Positions 33,999 to 43,535 are shown, numbered from the stretch's first letter. The stretch is 64,000 nucleotides of DNA from Schlegelella_A sp965246805 (GCA_965246805.1 CBDFFO010000003.1:620001-684000); one strand, 5' to 3'. The notes: generated by a model from the letters alone, not told the origin. Made by a program: numbers and translations.

Positions 33999-34529
33999 AT
34001 GCAGCAACGAGTTCGCACTGCCCGTGGTTTCACCCTCATCGAGGTGATGGTGGCGTTGATCGTGTTGGTGCTGGGCGTGCTGGGCGCTGCGGGAATGACG
34101 CTCACGGCGTTGCGGGACACCAAGCAGTCGAGTACCCGCTCGCAAGCAGTTGCGCTGGCTTACGAGTTTGCCGACTTGATGCGCGCGAATCCGGGCAATG
34201 AGGCGATCTTCACCGGCGCGGTGCCGACAACCCCCGTCCTCGCGTGCTACTCAAGTGCCGGGTGTAACCGTACCGAAATGGCGCAGAACGAATTTCGCGA
34301 ATGGAATCGCAAGGTGACTGCCCCTGTCTCGGGCTTGCCCGGCGGCAATTTTGTCATCTGCCACGACGCCACCAACCTTGGCGTGATGGGCACGGCCGCA
34401 TCGTGCGACAACTCAGCATCGTCCCCGCTGGTGGTGAAGATGAGCTGGGATGAGAAACAGAACGACGGCACTTTCTTGCCGACGACACCGAGCTCGCCAC
34501 CCCGCCTGGTGATGCCCATCCAACCTTGA
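33999..34529 (+). CDS. pilV: type IV pilus modification/minor pilin PilV
   Basis: A 176-residue minor pilin. The prepilin peptidase site is TARG-FTLIEVMVALIVLVLGVLGAA, with Glu at position 5 of the mature protein and a hydrophobic helix that anchors it before assembly. The C-terminal globular half contains paired cysteines (LACYSSAGCN; VICHD...SCDN). It opens a plus-strand operon pilV-W-X-Y1-E-fimT. PilV, W, X and Y1 prime pilus assembly at the tip. The ATG directly before MQQRVRTARG was chosen. Confidence 0.92.
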   Translation: MQQRVRTARGFTLIEVMVALIVLVLGVLGAAGMTLTALRDTKQSSTRSQAVALAYEFADLMRANPGNEAIFTGAVPTTPVLACYSSAGCNRTEMAQNEFREWNRKVTAPVSGLPGGNFVICHDATNLGVMGTAASCDNSASSPLVVKMSWDEKQNDGTFLPTTPSSPPRLVMPIQP

Positions 34530-34572
34530 CAAGGTCGACCCGAGCCACCCAACCCAGCCACACACAGCCAAG

Positions 34573-35589
34573 ATGTTCTCGCTTGCCCTTGCCCCTGCTT
34601 CGCGCCAACGCGGCGTCACGCTCGTCGAACTGATGATTGCATTGGTGCTGGCGGCGCTTGTCGTGCTGGCCGCCACTGCGATGGTCGTGACCTCGCGAAC
34701 GAGCTACCGCACGCAGGACGAAACCACGCGTTTGGCGGAATCGTCGCGCTTCGCGCTCGATCTGGTGAACCGCATGGTCCGTCTCACGGGCTACACCAAC
34801 TTCGGCGACGACCAGAGCATTCCCCCGTTTTATGCGGGCGACCCGGCCTGGCTGATTGGGGCGCCAGCCTACGACTCGTATGCGATGAATGGTCCTGACC
34901 TGGTGGGAGCCGCCAACTCGAAACCAGGTGGCACGGCGGGCTACAACCGCAGCGACTCGCTCACGTTGCGCTACTTCGGCGCGAACAACGTGGGAGATCC
35001 GGACTTCGGCGCCATCGTCGACTGCGCCGGCGATTCGGTGCCGGAACCGGTGGGAGCGCCGGCAGGCAGCTTGGCCGACGTCAACCGCAAGGGCCGCGCC
35101 TACAACGTGCTGTATGTCGACCTCGACAGCGACGGTGAGCCCGCGCTGATGTGCCAACGGCAGAAATTCGATCCGGCAGGCGTGCCCATCGCCCTGCTGG
35201 AGACGAAAACACTGATTCGCGGCGTTGAGGAATTCCGCGTGTTGTACGGCGAGGCGCAGTACAGCGGCCCCGATCCCGATGCAGACCCGCTTGCCACGAT
35301 TTCCTACCGCACCGGCGTCGGCGGCACGCAGCCCGTCACCAACTGGGACAACGTCGTGTCGGTAAAAGTCGCGTTGCTGTTGCGCAGCGCCCCTGGGGCG
35401 AGACCAGACTTTGACGCCAGCGCCTACGACCTGTTCGGCGCCACTTACGCCTCGTTCGATCCCACCACCCGCTTTTCACCGGCAAGCATGACGCCGCTCT
35501 CCGAACGCACGCGCTCGCGGCGCATCGTGCAAACGACAGTCGCCCTCCGCAATCGGTTGTCGGCTTGGCCATCGCTCAACGTCAATTGA
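34573..35589 (+). CDS. pilW: type IV pilus minor pilin PilW
   Basis: A 338-residue minor pilin with leader MFSLALAPASRQRG and mature start VTLVELMIALVLAALVVLAATAMV, followed by a large beta-rich head. Residues such as DDQSIPPFYAGDPAWL and a C-terminal RRIVQTTVALRNR are typical of PilW, the largest minor pilin, which joins PilV, PilX and PilY1 in the tip complex. It starts 43 bases after pilV and overlaps nothing; pilX follows nine bases after its stop. Confidence 0.9.
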   Translation: MFSLALAPASRQRGVTLVELMIALVLAALVVLAATAMVVTSRTSYRTQDETTRLAESSRFALDLVNRMVRLTGYTNFGDDQSIPPFYAGDPAWLIGAPAYDSYAMNGPDLVGAANSKPGGTAGYNRSDSLTLRYFGANNVGDPDFGAIVDCAGDSVPEPVGAPAGSLADVNRKGRAYNVLYVDLDSDGEPALMCQRQKFDPAGVPIALLETKTLIRGVEEFRVLYGEAQYSGPDPDADPLATISYRTGVGGTQPVTNWDNVVSVKVALLLRSAPGARPDFDASAYDLFGATYASFDPTTRFSPASMTPLSERTRSRRIVQTTVALRNRLSAWPSLNVN

Positions 35590-35597
35590 CCGCTGCC

Positions 35598-36338
35598 ATG
35601 ACCTCCTCTTCTGCCCCGGCCGTCGATACTTGCAAATTGGCGCGTCTGCCGGTCGCGTGCCATCGCCGGACGTCGCATGTCGCTCGCCGCGGGGCGCAAC
35701 GCGGTTTTTCGCTGATCGTCGCGTTGCTGATGTTGATCGTCATCATCATCCTCGGCGTCGGCGCGTCGCAGATGTCGATCAACGAAGAGCGTGGCGCGCG
35801 CAGCGACCGCGACAAGCAGATCGCCTTTCAGGCCGCCGAGGCGGCGCTGAGAGATGCAGAGTACGAGATCCTCAACCCGGCAGCCGCGCCGTGCGAGGTT
35901 AATACGGAGCGTGGCCGCGGTCGCCTCGGCACCTCCACCTGCTTCAACCAGACCAACTTGCTCGGCTACGTGCCAAATTGCTCGCCAATGCCGAACGCGG
36001 GCTTGTGCGACTACAACTCGGCCTCGCCGGCCTGGGTCGACTCGTCGCCAAGCCACATCGATTTCTACCAAGACGCCATGGGTGGGCCCAACCCCCGCAC
36101 GGTGCCATTCGGGTACTACACGACGCGGACTTATGGCTCGCAGAGCTCTGCGTCGATCGGCACCAATCGACCCCTCTCGCGTTATCCGCCGCGCTACATC
36201 ATCGAATGGGTCCCGAAGAACACCACACTCGATTCGGTGGGCGCGACCGCCCACATGTTCCGAATCACTGCCATGGGCTTTGGCGCCAACGCCAACACCC
36301 AGGTCGTGTTGCAAACCGTCGTGAGTACGAAGGACTGA
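35598..36338 (+). CDS. pilX: type IV pilus minor pilin PilX
   Basis: A 246-residue PilX. The prepilin site QRG-FSLIVALLMLIVIIILGVG lacks the Glu5 of major pilins, as PilX proteins do, and is followed by EERGARSDRDKQIAFQAAEAALRDAE, a PilX signature. The leader before the glycine is unusually long, about 36 residues. A TTG codon inside it (before ARLPVACHRR) could be the real start, giving a shorter leader. The next gene, pilY1, begins three bases after the stop. Confidence 0.9.
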   Translation: MTSSSAPAVDTCKLARLPVACHRRTSHVARRGAQRGFSLIVALLMLIVIIILGVGASQMSINEERGARSDRDKQIAFQAAEAALRDAEYEILNPAAAPCEVNTERGRGRLGTSTCFNQTNLLGYVPNCSPMPNAGLCDYNSASPAWVDSSPSHIDFYQDAMGGPNPRTVPFGYYTTRTYGSQSSASIGTNRPLSRYPPRYIIEWVPKNTTLDSVGATAHMFRITAMGFGANANTQVVLQTVVSTKD

Positions 36339-36341
36339 GTC

Positions 36342-39300
36342 ATGCGCTTCATTAAAACCAAAACCACGATGCGATGGGCCAGCCTCGCGTGGGCGGTCGT
36401 CGCCACTGCCGCGTCTGCGGCCGCGCCCGTCGACATCTCGTCGCTACCGCTCTACAGCCGGCAACAAGCGCATCCCAACGTCGCGGTGACACTTTCAGTG
36501 GAATTTCCGACCGTCGGCACCGCCTTCAACGACCCGTCGGTTCGCAATTATGACCGGGCAGTTGCCTATCTCGGCTACTTCGACGCCACCAAGTGCTACA
36601 GCTACGTGCCCGGCACGCCGGGCTATTTCACGCCCAGAGGTCCTGCGGACGCTAACCACGAATGCTCGAATCAGTTCAGTGGCAGCTTCATGAACTACCT
36701 GACGATGTCGGCCATCGACGAATTCAGGTACGCCATCACCGGCGGCAATCGTGTCGTCGATCCCGCCGGCACGAGCGGGGCAACTGTCGAGCGTGCACGG
36801 CTCCCGGACGGCACGGCTGGCGTGGATAGTTTCTATGATTCGGACAGAAACTTTCCATTGCGGGTTCTGCAAGGCAGCGCCTTGACGACCTATCATTCTC
36901 GCGGTGCCTACGGAGCGACGTCGCCCTCTCTGCTCCAATCCGTGCTGCCGAGCAGCATCGGCCTGAACACCGACGCGGTGTACATCCACAACTGCCAGAG
37001 CAAGATCTTTTTCGGCGATGGCGGCGGCTCATGCCAGAGCCCCGACGCGACTCGCGGGGCCTTCGACGTTCGCATCGCTATGTGTGGCCCTGGTGCCGGC
37101 GCCGAAGGCGAGACGCGAACCGATCTCTGCTTCAATTACGGGACGGCATCGGCACCGATCTACAAGCCGGTCGGCGAGGCGCAGCGCAATGCCGCCAATG
37201 TGCGATTCGCGTCATTTGGCTATCTCATGGACCGCAACCCACCATCGAATTATTGTGGCGCGCTCGTCGCCGGGGCTGACTGGAACCGCTGCCGGTACGG
37301 CGGCGTTCTTCGCTCACCCATGAAATACCTCGGAGCGACGAATTTCGATGCCAACCTCAACCCTTCGCCCAACCCGAATCGCGAGATCAACGCCGACGGG
37401 ACGTTCGTGGTCGATCCGGAAGGAAGTGCCATCGTCCCGGGCGGCTTCAGCGGGTTTATCAATTACGTCAACAAGTTCGGCTCTGCAACGGGCACCTACA
37501 AGACGTTCGACCCAATGGGCGAGCAGTATTACGAGGCGGTGCGCTATTTTCAGAACTTGGGCCCTACGGCGGCGGCTTACGACCCTGCACCCAGCGCTTC
37601 GCTCAGCGTGGCGACGATGGACTCCTTCCCTGTCGTCTCCAGGTGGACCGATCCCATACTAGCGCGGTGCGCCGCCAACTACATCATCAACGTTGCCGAC
37701 ACCAACACGTGGGACGACACCTATTTGCCAGGCTACAGCGGATCACCATCCGCCGGTTACGGTCGGCCGGCATCTCGGCCGATCGAAGGCGGCCTCGACG
37801 CCGTCCTATGGACCCAAAAAGCGGGCGATCTTGAGGCCACCATGCCATCGCTCGGCGTGTCCGTGCTAGGAGTCGGCTCTGGCGACGTCGAGCCGTCGCT
37901 CTCTGGCATCGAGTCTCGTGGTACGGGAACAATTGGGACAGCGAGCTATTTTCCCGTTGGCGTTGCGTACTGGGCCAACACGAACGACATCCGAAGCGAT
38001 CGTGAGGGCGTGCAAACTGTCAAGACGATTTCCGTCGACGTCGCGGAAACTTCAAACTCCCCCATGACATTCCAGCAACGCCAACTTTTCCTGATGGGTA
38101 AATACGGCGGCTTTACCAATACCAAGGATCGAACCGTCGACGGGACTCAACAGAATCCGTTCTATGCCGCCGGTCCCCTCGGTTTGTCAAGTCCCGCGAT
38201 CCGCTCCAATTCGGAATGGCTAGACGCGAACAACAATCCAACCAACTACTTGCTCGCGTCGGACCCTAAGCGTCTGATCGACGGCCTGCGCGCAGCCTTC
38301 GCGCGCATCGGCCTCCCGAGTGGTACCGCTGCGGGGGCTTCGCTGACGTCGGCAAACCTGATCTATGGCGGTGCCGGCGCTTATGTTGGGTCGTTCAAGT
38401 CGGCGCGTTGGTCCGGCAATGTCCTGCTGAAAAACGTCTCCTTGGATCCGTTGCCACCGTACGATCCGGTGGTGACCGACGTGCCGACGTGGGATCCGGC
38501 TGCGCGACTCGACGATCTCTGCGGCCCCGTCAACCCGCCGATAAGCGCTTGCCTGGACACCACGCCACCCTCTAACGGGCGAAACGTCGTGACGACGATC
38601 GGCACGCCCGGCGCGCGTTCCGCCGTGAATTTCGTGTGGAGCTTGCTCGATACGCCTTATCAGGATGCGCTGAACCTGATTCCCGGCACCGTCACGTCCG
38701 ACGGCAACGGCCAACAACGTCTGAACTATCTTCGCGGCTACCGCGCAGACGAAGCGAGCCCGTTGGCGTTCCGGCCGCGCGATTCCGCGCTCGGCGACAT
38801 CGTCAATTCAGGGCCGACGTATGTCGGCGCGCCGACAACCAACGTCCCGGACCCGGACTACGAAGCCTTCTATTCGGCCAACAAAACCCGGCCTGCGGCG
38901 GTTTATGTGGGCTCGAACGACGGCATGCTGCACGCGTTCAATGCAACCGCGCCAACGCTTCCGGGCGGCAACGAATACTTCGCCTACGTGCCGGGTTATT
39001 CGAAGGACGATCTGAACGCACTGACCAACCCGGGCTATCTGCACAAGACCTTTGTCGACACGACGCCAAAAATCCAAGAAGCCAGGGTCGGGCCGACGAA
39101 GGCCTGGAAGACAGTGCTCGTCGGCGCCAACGGCGGCGGTGCGCAAGGCGTCTTTGCGCTCGATGTAACCCACCCGGAGACATTTGGCCCCAGCAACGTC
39201 TTGTTCGAATTCTCCGATGCGGACGATCCCGACTTCGGCAGTGTGCTGGCGGCGCCCGAGATCGCCAAGTTGCAGGTGGGGGTGACATCTGCCTCGGTCC

Positions 39301-40448
39301 CCATCTATGAATACTTCGTCGTGGTTACCGGCTACAACGAAAGTCGGACCACGGTGAATGGTCGAACCGACACCCGAGTGAGCTCGGCGACACCGGCGAA
39401 TCAAGGCTTTCTATTCCTGCTGTCGCTCAAGCACCAGCTCCCCAATGCATGGATACGGAATGTCGACTACTTCAAGTATTCGTTCCCGGCGGCGGTGCCA
39501 GGAAGCCGGAATGGTCTCGGCCCGGTCACGCTGTTGCCGAGCCGAACCGGCGATCGATCCACTGCCGCGCTCTATTTCGGCGACCTGCAAGGCCAACTGT
39601 GGCGCTTCAACACGGCCGTGGGATCAACCGCGCCGATCACGCCTGCCAATTACTGGAAGCCCGCGCTTGGTACGCTCGGGTCGCCTATTCCCATCTTCAA
39701 TGCCCATGACGACGCGGGCAACCGCCAACCGATCACCGCGCGGCCCGAACTGTCCAACGGGCCGTTCCCGAACAGCACGATGCTGTTCTTTGGCACCGGC
39801 GCCTATCTGGGCGAAACCGACATCACCGGCACCAACGCGACCGCGCGACAGAGCCAGTACGCCATCCTCGACCTCTCGCCGAGCACGGCGATCGTTCGTT
39901 CGACCAACCCTTCTACGAGCGACCTGGTCAGGCGCACGGCCACATTGTCGGCCGGCTCGGTCAACGTGAGCGGCACGGCCTTCAACTACAGCGGCGCCGG
40001 CTCGAAGAAAGGCTGGTACATGGATTTCCCGAGCAGCGCGGACGGCGAACGCAGCATCAATAAGCCGGCCGTCCGCACCGGTCTGCTGACATTCGACACG
40101 TTGACGCTCGCCGGCGACGTCTGCGGTGCGGGCGGCGGCTACATTTACCAGCTGGGCGCCTTGACCGGCCTGGAGTATCTGGGCACGCCCGCTGGCTTCG
40201 CATCGACCGTCGGCATCCCGGGTCCGCCGCAGATCGTCGACCTGGGAAGGTCAGACGGCTCGCTACGCGTCACCGGCGAACAGGTGGGCACGCAACGTCA
40301 GACCACCATGGTTGGCGGCACCAAGGGCACGATCGACAGCACTCGCGACACCGGAGGTGCGGCGGTCAGCATCACCAGCAAAGCACCGCCGATCGGTAGG
40401 GTGAGCTGGCGCGAGATCTCGAACTGGAACGACAAGACCAACCACTGA
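36342..40448 (+). CDS. pilY1: type IV pilus tip-associated adhesin PilY1
   Basis: A 1368-residue exported protein with Sec signal (LAWAVVATAASAAAP). The C-terminal half is the PilY1/PilC beta-propeller: LGDIVNSGPTYVGAP, RPAAVYVGSNDGMLHAFNAT, KTVLVGANGGGAQGVFALDVTHP and FEFSDADDPDFG, the last resembling the calcium-binding loop that controls pilus extension and retraction. The N-terminal 200 residues begin PNVAVTLSVEFPTVGTAFND and contain no DxSxS metal site, so the von Willebrand A domain of Pseudomonas PilY1 appears to be missing or replaced. It sits in its usual place between pilX and pilE. Confidence 0.93.
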   Translation: MRFIKTKTTMRWASLAWAVVATAASAAAPVDISSLPLYSRQQAHPNVAVTLSVEFPTVGTAFNDPSVRNYDRAVAYLGYFDATKCYSYVPGTPGYFTPRGPADANHECSNQFSGSFMNYLTMSAIDEFRYAITGGNRVVDPAGTSGATVERARLPDGTAGVDSFYDSDRNFPLRVLQGSALTTYHSRGAYGATSPSLLQSVLPSSIGLNTDAVYIHNCQSKIFFGDGGGSCQSPDATRGAFDVRIAMCGPGAGAEGETRTDLCFNYGTASAPIYKPVGEAQRNAANVRFASFGYLMDRNPPSNYCGALVAGADWNRCRYGGVLRSPMKYLGATNFDANLNPSPNPNREINADGTFVVDPEGSAIVPGGFSGFINYVNKFGSATGTYKTFDPMGEQYYEAVRYFQNLGPTAAAYDPAPSASLSVATMDSFPVVSRWTDPILARCAANYIINVADTNTWDDTYLPGYSGSPSAGYGRPASRPIEGGLDAVLWTQKAGDLEATMPSLGVSVLGVGSGDVEPSLSGIESRGTGTIGTASYFPVGVAYWANTNDIRSDREGVQTVKTISVDVAETSNSPMTFQQRQLFLMGKYGGFTNTKDRTVDGTQQNPFYAAGPLGLSSPAIRSNSEWLDANNNPTNYLLASDPKRLIDGLRAAFARIGLPSGTAAGASLTSANLIYGGAGAYVGSFKSARWSGNVLLKNVSLDPLPPYDPVVTDVPTWDPAARLDDLCGPVNPPISACLDTTPPSNGRNVVTTIGTPGARSAVNFVWSLLDTPYQDALNLIPGTVTSDGNGQQRLNYLRGYRADEASPLAFRPRDSALGDIVNSGPTYVGAPTTNVPDPDYEAFYSANKTRPAAVYVGSNDGMLHAFNATAPTLPGGNEYFAYVPGYSKDDLNALTNPGYLHKTFVDTTPKIQEARVGPTKAWKTVLVGANGGGAQGVFALDVTHPETFGPSNVLFEFSDADDPDFGSVLAAPEIAKLQVGVTSASVPIYEYFVVVTGYNESRTTVNGRTDTRVSSATPANQGFLFLLSLKHQLPNAWIRNVDYFKYSFPAAVPGSRNGLGPVTLLPSRTGDRSTAALYFGDLQGQLWRFNTAVGSTAPITPANYWKPALGTLGSPIPIFNAHDDAGNRQPITARPELSNGPFPNSTMLFFGTGAYLGETDITGTNATARQSQYAILDLSPSTAIVRSTNPSTSDLVRRTATLSAGSVNVSGTAFNYSGAGSKKGWYMDFPSSADGERSINKPAVRTGLLTFDTLTLAGDVCGAGGGYIYQLGALTGLEYLGTPAGFASTVGIPGPPQIVDLGRSDGSLRVTGEQVGTQRQTTMVGGTKGTIDSTRDTGGAAVSITSKAPPIGRVSWREISNWNDKTNH

Positions 40449-40451
40449 CCT

Positions 40452-40940
40452 ATGAGCGCTACCATGATCTCCTTATCCGCCGACGCGGTGCTTGCTTCGC
40501 CGCTTCGGCGCAAGGACACCACGCTTCGCGGCTTCACGCTGATGGAGTTGATGATCGTGGTGGCCGTCATCGCGATCCTCGCTGCTATCGGCTTCCCCTC
40601 CTACCAAGACTCGGTCTGGAAGAGCAAGCGCGGCGAGGGCAAGGCCGCCATTTTTCGGGCTTTGCAGAGCGAAGAGCGGTACTACACGGCGAACAACACC
40701 TACGTCGTCGTGCCGTCACCGAGTGCGGTGGGATTCTCGATGCCGGTCTTCTCAGGCGACTCGCTCCCCAAGTCGGTTTACACGATCGCTGCCAACGCCT
40801 GTCCGGGGTCGACCATCGAACAGTGCGTCGTCGTGACCGCCACAACCATCGCGGGCGCAGACCCCAAGTGCGGGTCTACGCTTTCAATGACCAGCAAAGG
40901 AGTTAAAGACTCGTCCACCTCCAACCCTAACTGCTGGTGA
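40452..40940 (+). CDS. pilE: PilE-like type IV minor pilin
   Basis: A 162-residue pilin. The mature start after glycine is FTLMELMIVVAVIAILAAIGFPSYQDSVWKSKR, with the invariant Glu5, and the C-terminal half has four cysteines (ACPGST, EQCVV, PKCGS, PNCW) that can form the D-region disulfide loops. Leader length is about 27 residues if the ATG at 40452 is used, longer than the usual six to fifteen; a GTG at about codon 13 could give a shorter one. It starts three bases after the pilY1 stop, and fimT follows seven bases after its own. Confidence 0.9.
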   Translation: MSATMISLSADAVLASPLRRKDTTLRGFTLMELMIVVAVIAILAAIGFPSYQDSVWKSKRGEGKAAIFRALQSEERYYTANNTYVVVPSPSAVGFSMPVFSGDSLPKSVYTIAANACPGSTIEQCVVVTATTIAGADPKCGSTLSMTSKGVKDSSTSNPNCW

Positions 40941-40947
40941 GAACGCC

Positions 40948-41523
40948 TTGAAGTCCATTGCACGCGGATTCACGCTCGTCGAGTTGCTGGTGGTGGTGGT
41001 GCTGATCGCAATCATGCTAGCCATCGCCGTTCCGAGTTTCGCAAGCTTCATCGCCAACTACCGCGTCACCACCGCGATGAACGACTTCCTGCAAGGCGTG
41101 ACGACCACCCGCCTTGAAGCGTTGAAACGCGGCAAGTTCGTTGATATGGTGCCGAAGGTGGCCGGTAACTGGCAAAGCGGATGGCGGATCATCGTGGACA
41201 GCGACAAGGACCACGCGCTCAGTCCGGGCGACGAGGTGATCTTTGAGCACGACGCGCTGTCGTCGTTCATCACGGTCTCCAACCCCAGCTCCGGTGGTTT
41301 CGACGACGGCACCGCCAGCATCTACATCGCCTTCGACGGCACTGGCTATCCGCGCAAGCACAGCACGGTTGCGGGTGTGACGGGGCCGTTGACCGGCGGC
41401 GTTGTGATGGTCGACGGCGGAGCGCCGAGGGCGACCGTCAAACACGCGCTTTGTTTGGCTGCCTACGGGCGACCACGCACATTCACGTTGGCGAGCGGCA
41501 TACCAGACTGCTCTGGCGGCTAG
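40948..41523 (+). CDS. fimT: FimT/GspH family minor pilin
   Basis: A 191-residue pseudopilin of the FimT/GspH (PF12019) type, starting at TTG. The leader is short (MKSIARG), the mature start is FTLVELLVVVVLIAIMLAIAVPSFASFIANYRVTTAMNDF, and the GspH-like core follows with LQGVTTTRLEALKRG and a C-terminal ALCLAAYGRPRTFTLASGIPDC disulfide loop. FimT proteins bind DNA in natural transformation in some species. In most proteobacteria fimT opens the minor pilin operon; here it closes it. 49 bases separate it from the convergent DUF350 gene. Confidence 0.88.
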   Translation: MKSIARGFTLVELLVVVVLIAIMLAIAVPSFASFIANYRVTTAMNDFLQGVTTTRLEALKRGKFVDMVPKVAGNWQSGWRIIVDSDKDHALSPGDEVIFEHDALSSFITVSNPSSGGFDDGTASIYIAFDGTGYPRKHSTVAGVTGPLTGGVVMVDGGAPRATVKHALCLAAYGRPRTFTLASGIPDCSGG

Positions 41524-41572
41524 AACCTCATTGCATAGCGCCAGCCGTGCCGGCGCGACGCGGCGGCTCGTT

Positions 41573-41797
41573 TCAACCGTGAATCGCGGCCGCGACGATC
41601 AACCCGATCGCAATCGCAATCGCCCCGACGACGATCGACAGCGCCACGTTCTTCTCCTCGACGATCTGATGCCACAGGTGGTAAGGCGTCAACTTGTCGA
41701 CGATCAGGAAGCAGATCAGAAACACAAAAACGCCGATCAACGCGTACATGATCGAGCCGAACGCGACGTCGAGTTTGAGCCATTCCAAGCCTGTCAT
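41573..41797 (-). CDS. DUF350 membrane protein (single repeat)
   Basis: A 74-residue protein with two membrane helices (SIMYALIGVFVFLICFLIVD and IVVGAIAIAIGLIVAAAI) flanking the DUF350 hallmark KLTPYHLWHQIVEEKNVALS. YjfL-type DUF350 proteins are about twice this length, with the unit repeated; this gene keeps one unit. DUF350 proteins cluster with SPFH, DUF4178, polyamine synthesis or ATP-grasp genes, and their role is unknown, possibly in inner-membrane maintenance. It is the last of three minus-strand genes, 61 bases after the DUF4178 gene. Confidence 0.85.
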   Translation of the reverse strand: MTGLEWLKLDVAFGSIMYALIGVFVFLICFLIVDKLTPYHLWHQIVEEKNVALSIVVGAIAIAIGLIVAAAIHG

Positions 41798-41858
41798 TTG
41801 AGTCTCCTGATGCCAATGGACAAGTCGCTAGCGGGTCTGTCGGGACTGGGCAAGCGCT

Positions 41859-43535
41859 TCATTTGTGCGCCCCGCCTGAGCTGAAGCCGCCGAACGCGCC
41901 GCCGCCGGTGCGGTAGCCGCTGCCGCCGCGGTGGTTGTTGAGGCAGCTCTGGTATTCGGTCGAAGCGTCGCCGAAGCTTTCACGAGTTTGCTCGCAATCG
42001 GCGGCGCCATTCGAATCGTCGCCGCAGCGGAACAATGCGAGCACGACGATGACGACGAAGATCCAGAAGAAAACCTTGCCGAGCGTCGATGTGCTGAAGG
42101 CGTTCAGCCCCGCGTCGCGCTTGAACGCGCCGAACTGGTCGCTGCCGATGCGAAACGCGCCGAGCACGGTTTCGGCCGGCAGCGCCGCCCCTCTCGACCA
42201 CACCACCTCGCGATTGCGGTCGCCGTCCGGCGTCGGCGACACGCTCGCCGTCTCTTCGCGGTAGAGGCGACTCGCCGAAGCGCCCCCGGTGCCCTGGTAG
42301 TCGATGTTCTGCGTGCGCTCCGATTTGGCGAGCCGCCAATAGAACTCGCCCAGCACATAGGTCACTTCGCCGCCGTATGCGTAGAGCTTCTTGTAGAGCA
42401 CGCCGTCGAGCTTCACGCTCGTACCCACCTTCTCGGGAACGCCGGTGATCGGCGCGCTCCAACTCCAGCCGTCTTCGGCGTCGACGACAAAGGCGAAACC
42501 TTCGGTGCGGTTGTAGAGCAGGTATTCGCGCCAGGCGCTCTGGCCGTCGCTGCTGTCGTCGTCGTCATCGGCAGCGCTGCCGATCGACTCGACCTCGATG
42601 CGCTCGACATAGCCCACCACCTGCCAAGGCAACGGCGTCCACGCCTCGCCACGCTTGCTGAGCGCGAGCGTGCCGACGCTGCCGAGCTTGAGCAGCGGCT
42701 CCATGCCGTTCGCCTGCGCGTAGTGCGCCATGTCGGCGCCGACGCCCTTCGAGACGTCGATCACCGACTTGCACTGCGAACAGACGATCGACTGCGTGGT
42801 GTCGAGCTTTACCGCCAGCGCGGCGCCGCAGTTCGGGCACTCGAAGCCCTTGCCCTTCAACGTCTTCTCGGAGGCGGCTTCGGAGAGCCCGGTCATCGCC
42901 AGCGCGCTCAGCGCCACCGACGTGCCGACCGACCACGCCGGGTGCAGCACGTTCGTGTAGTCGAGCGTGCCCACTTCGCCGCGGCTGCTGCGCAGGTCGG
43001 CAACCGAGAACGCGCGTGACAACTGCGGTGCCTTCGGCAGTTCGCCCTGCGCGGCGCCGAGCCGCGCCTCGGTCACCGATGCCACCACCCACGACTGGCC
43101 GTTCACCGTCAGCGGCGCGCCGACGTTCAACGCCGCCGATGCCGGCACTGCGCCTTCGAGCGGCGCATCGAACGCGATCACGTAGCGCCCGTTGTCTTCC
43201 GAGAGCCAGCCCGACTTCTGAAAGCCCGGCCCGCTCTCGAAAAGCGCGTGCCATTCGTTCCACGTGCCGTCGGCGTACTGGTATTGCAGCCGGCCGACCA
43301 GCACGAAGCGCGCGCCCTGGTAGGTGCCCGCGGCACCCAGTCGCAGCGGCGAGTGGTCGTCGAAGACCTCGGCACTCTCGCCGATCTTGCGCAGCGCCTC
43401 GCCTTCGCGCATCACGGTGCTGTGGCAGAAGCTGCACACCGCGAACGGCGACGCCGGCGAACGGAAGTCGACCGGCGCGCCGCAGTTCGGGCACGCGGCC
43501 CGGAACGCGCGCTGGCTGGCCGGCTCGGTGCTCAA
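41859..43535 (-). CDS. DUF4178 protein with two zinc ribbons
   Basis: A 558-residue protein. A zinc ribbon CPNCGAPVDF...CSFCHS opens the sequence, followed by a DUF4178 domain (LRLGAAGTYQGARFVLVGRL, GTWNEWHALFESG). A second ribbon CPNCGAALAV...CSQCKS near residue 230 precedes a second DUF4178 unit (WREYLLYNRTEGFAFVVDAEDGWSW). A C-terminal membrane helix (FFWIFVVIVVLALF) and a Gly/Ser-rich tail end the protein. Function unknown; the family co-occurs with SPFH, DUF350 and spermidine synthase genes. It lies between SPFH and DUF350 here, in line with that neighbourhood. Confidence 0.85.
   Translation of the reverse strand: MSTEPASQRAFRAACPNCGAPVDFRSPASPFAVCSFCHSTVMREGEALRKIGESAEVFDDHSPLRLGAAGTYQGARFVLVGRLQYQYADGTWNEWHALFESGPGFQKSGWLSEDNGRYVIAFDAPLEGAVPASAALNVGAPLTVNGQSWVVASVTEARLGAAQGELPKAPQLSRAFSVADLRSSRGEVGTLDYTNVLHPAWSVGTSVALSALAMTGLSEAASEKTLKGKGFECPNCGAALAVKLDTTQSIVCSQCKSVIDVSKGVGADMAHYAQANGMEPLLKLGSVGTLALSKRGEAWTPLPWQVVGYVERIEVESIGSAADDDDDSSDGQSAWREYLLYNRTEGFAFVVDAEDGWSWSAPITGVPEKVGTSVKLDGVLYKKLYAYGGEVTYVLGEFYWRLAKSERTQNIDYQGTGGASASRLYREETASVSPTPDGDRNREVVWSRGAALPAETVLGAFRIGSDQFGAFKRDAGLNAFSTSTLGKVFFWIFVVIVVLALFRCGDDSNGAADCEQTRESFGDASTEYQSCLNNHRGGSGYRTGGGAFGGFSSGGAHK

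Noticed and set aside
33999..41523. Operon as a type II secretion pseudopilin set
   Set aside because: PilX, PilW and PilY1 are specific to type IV pili; no GspC/D/E/F genes are present.
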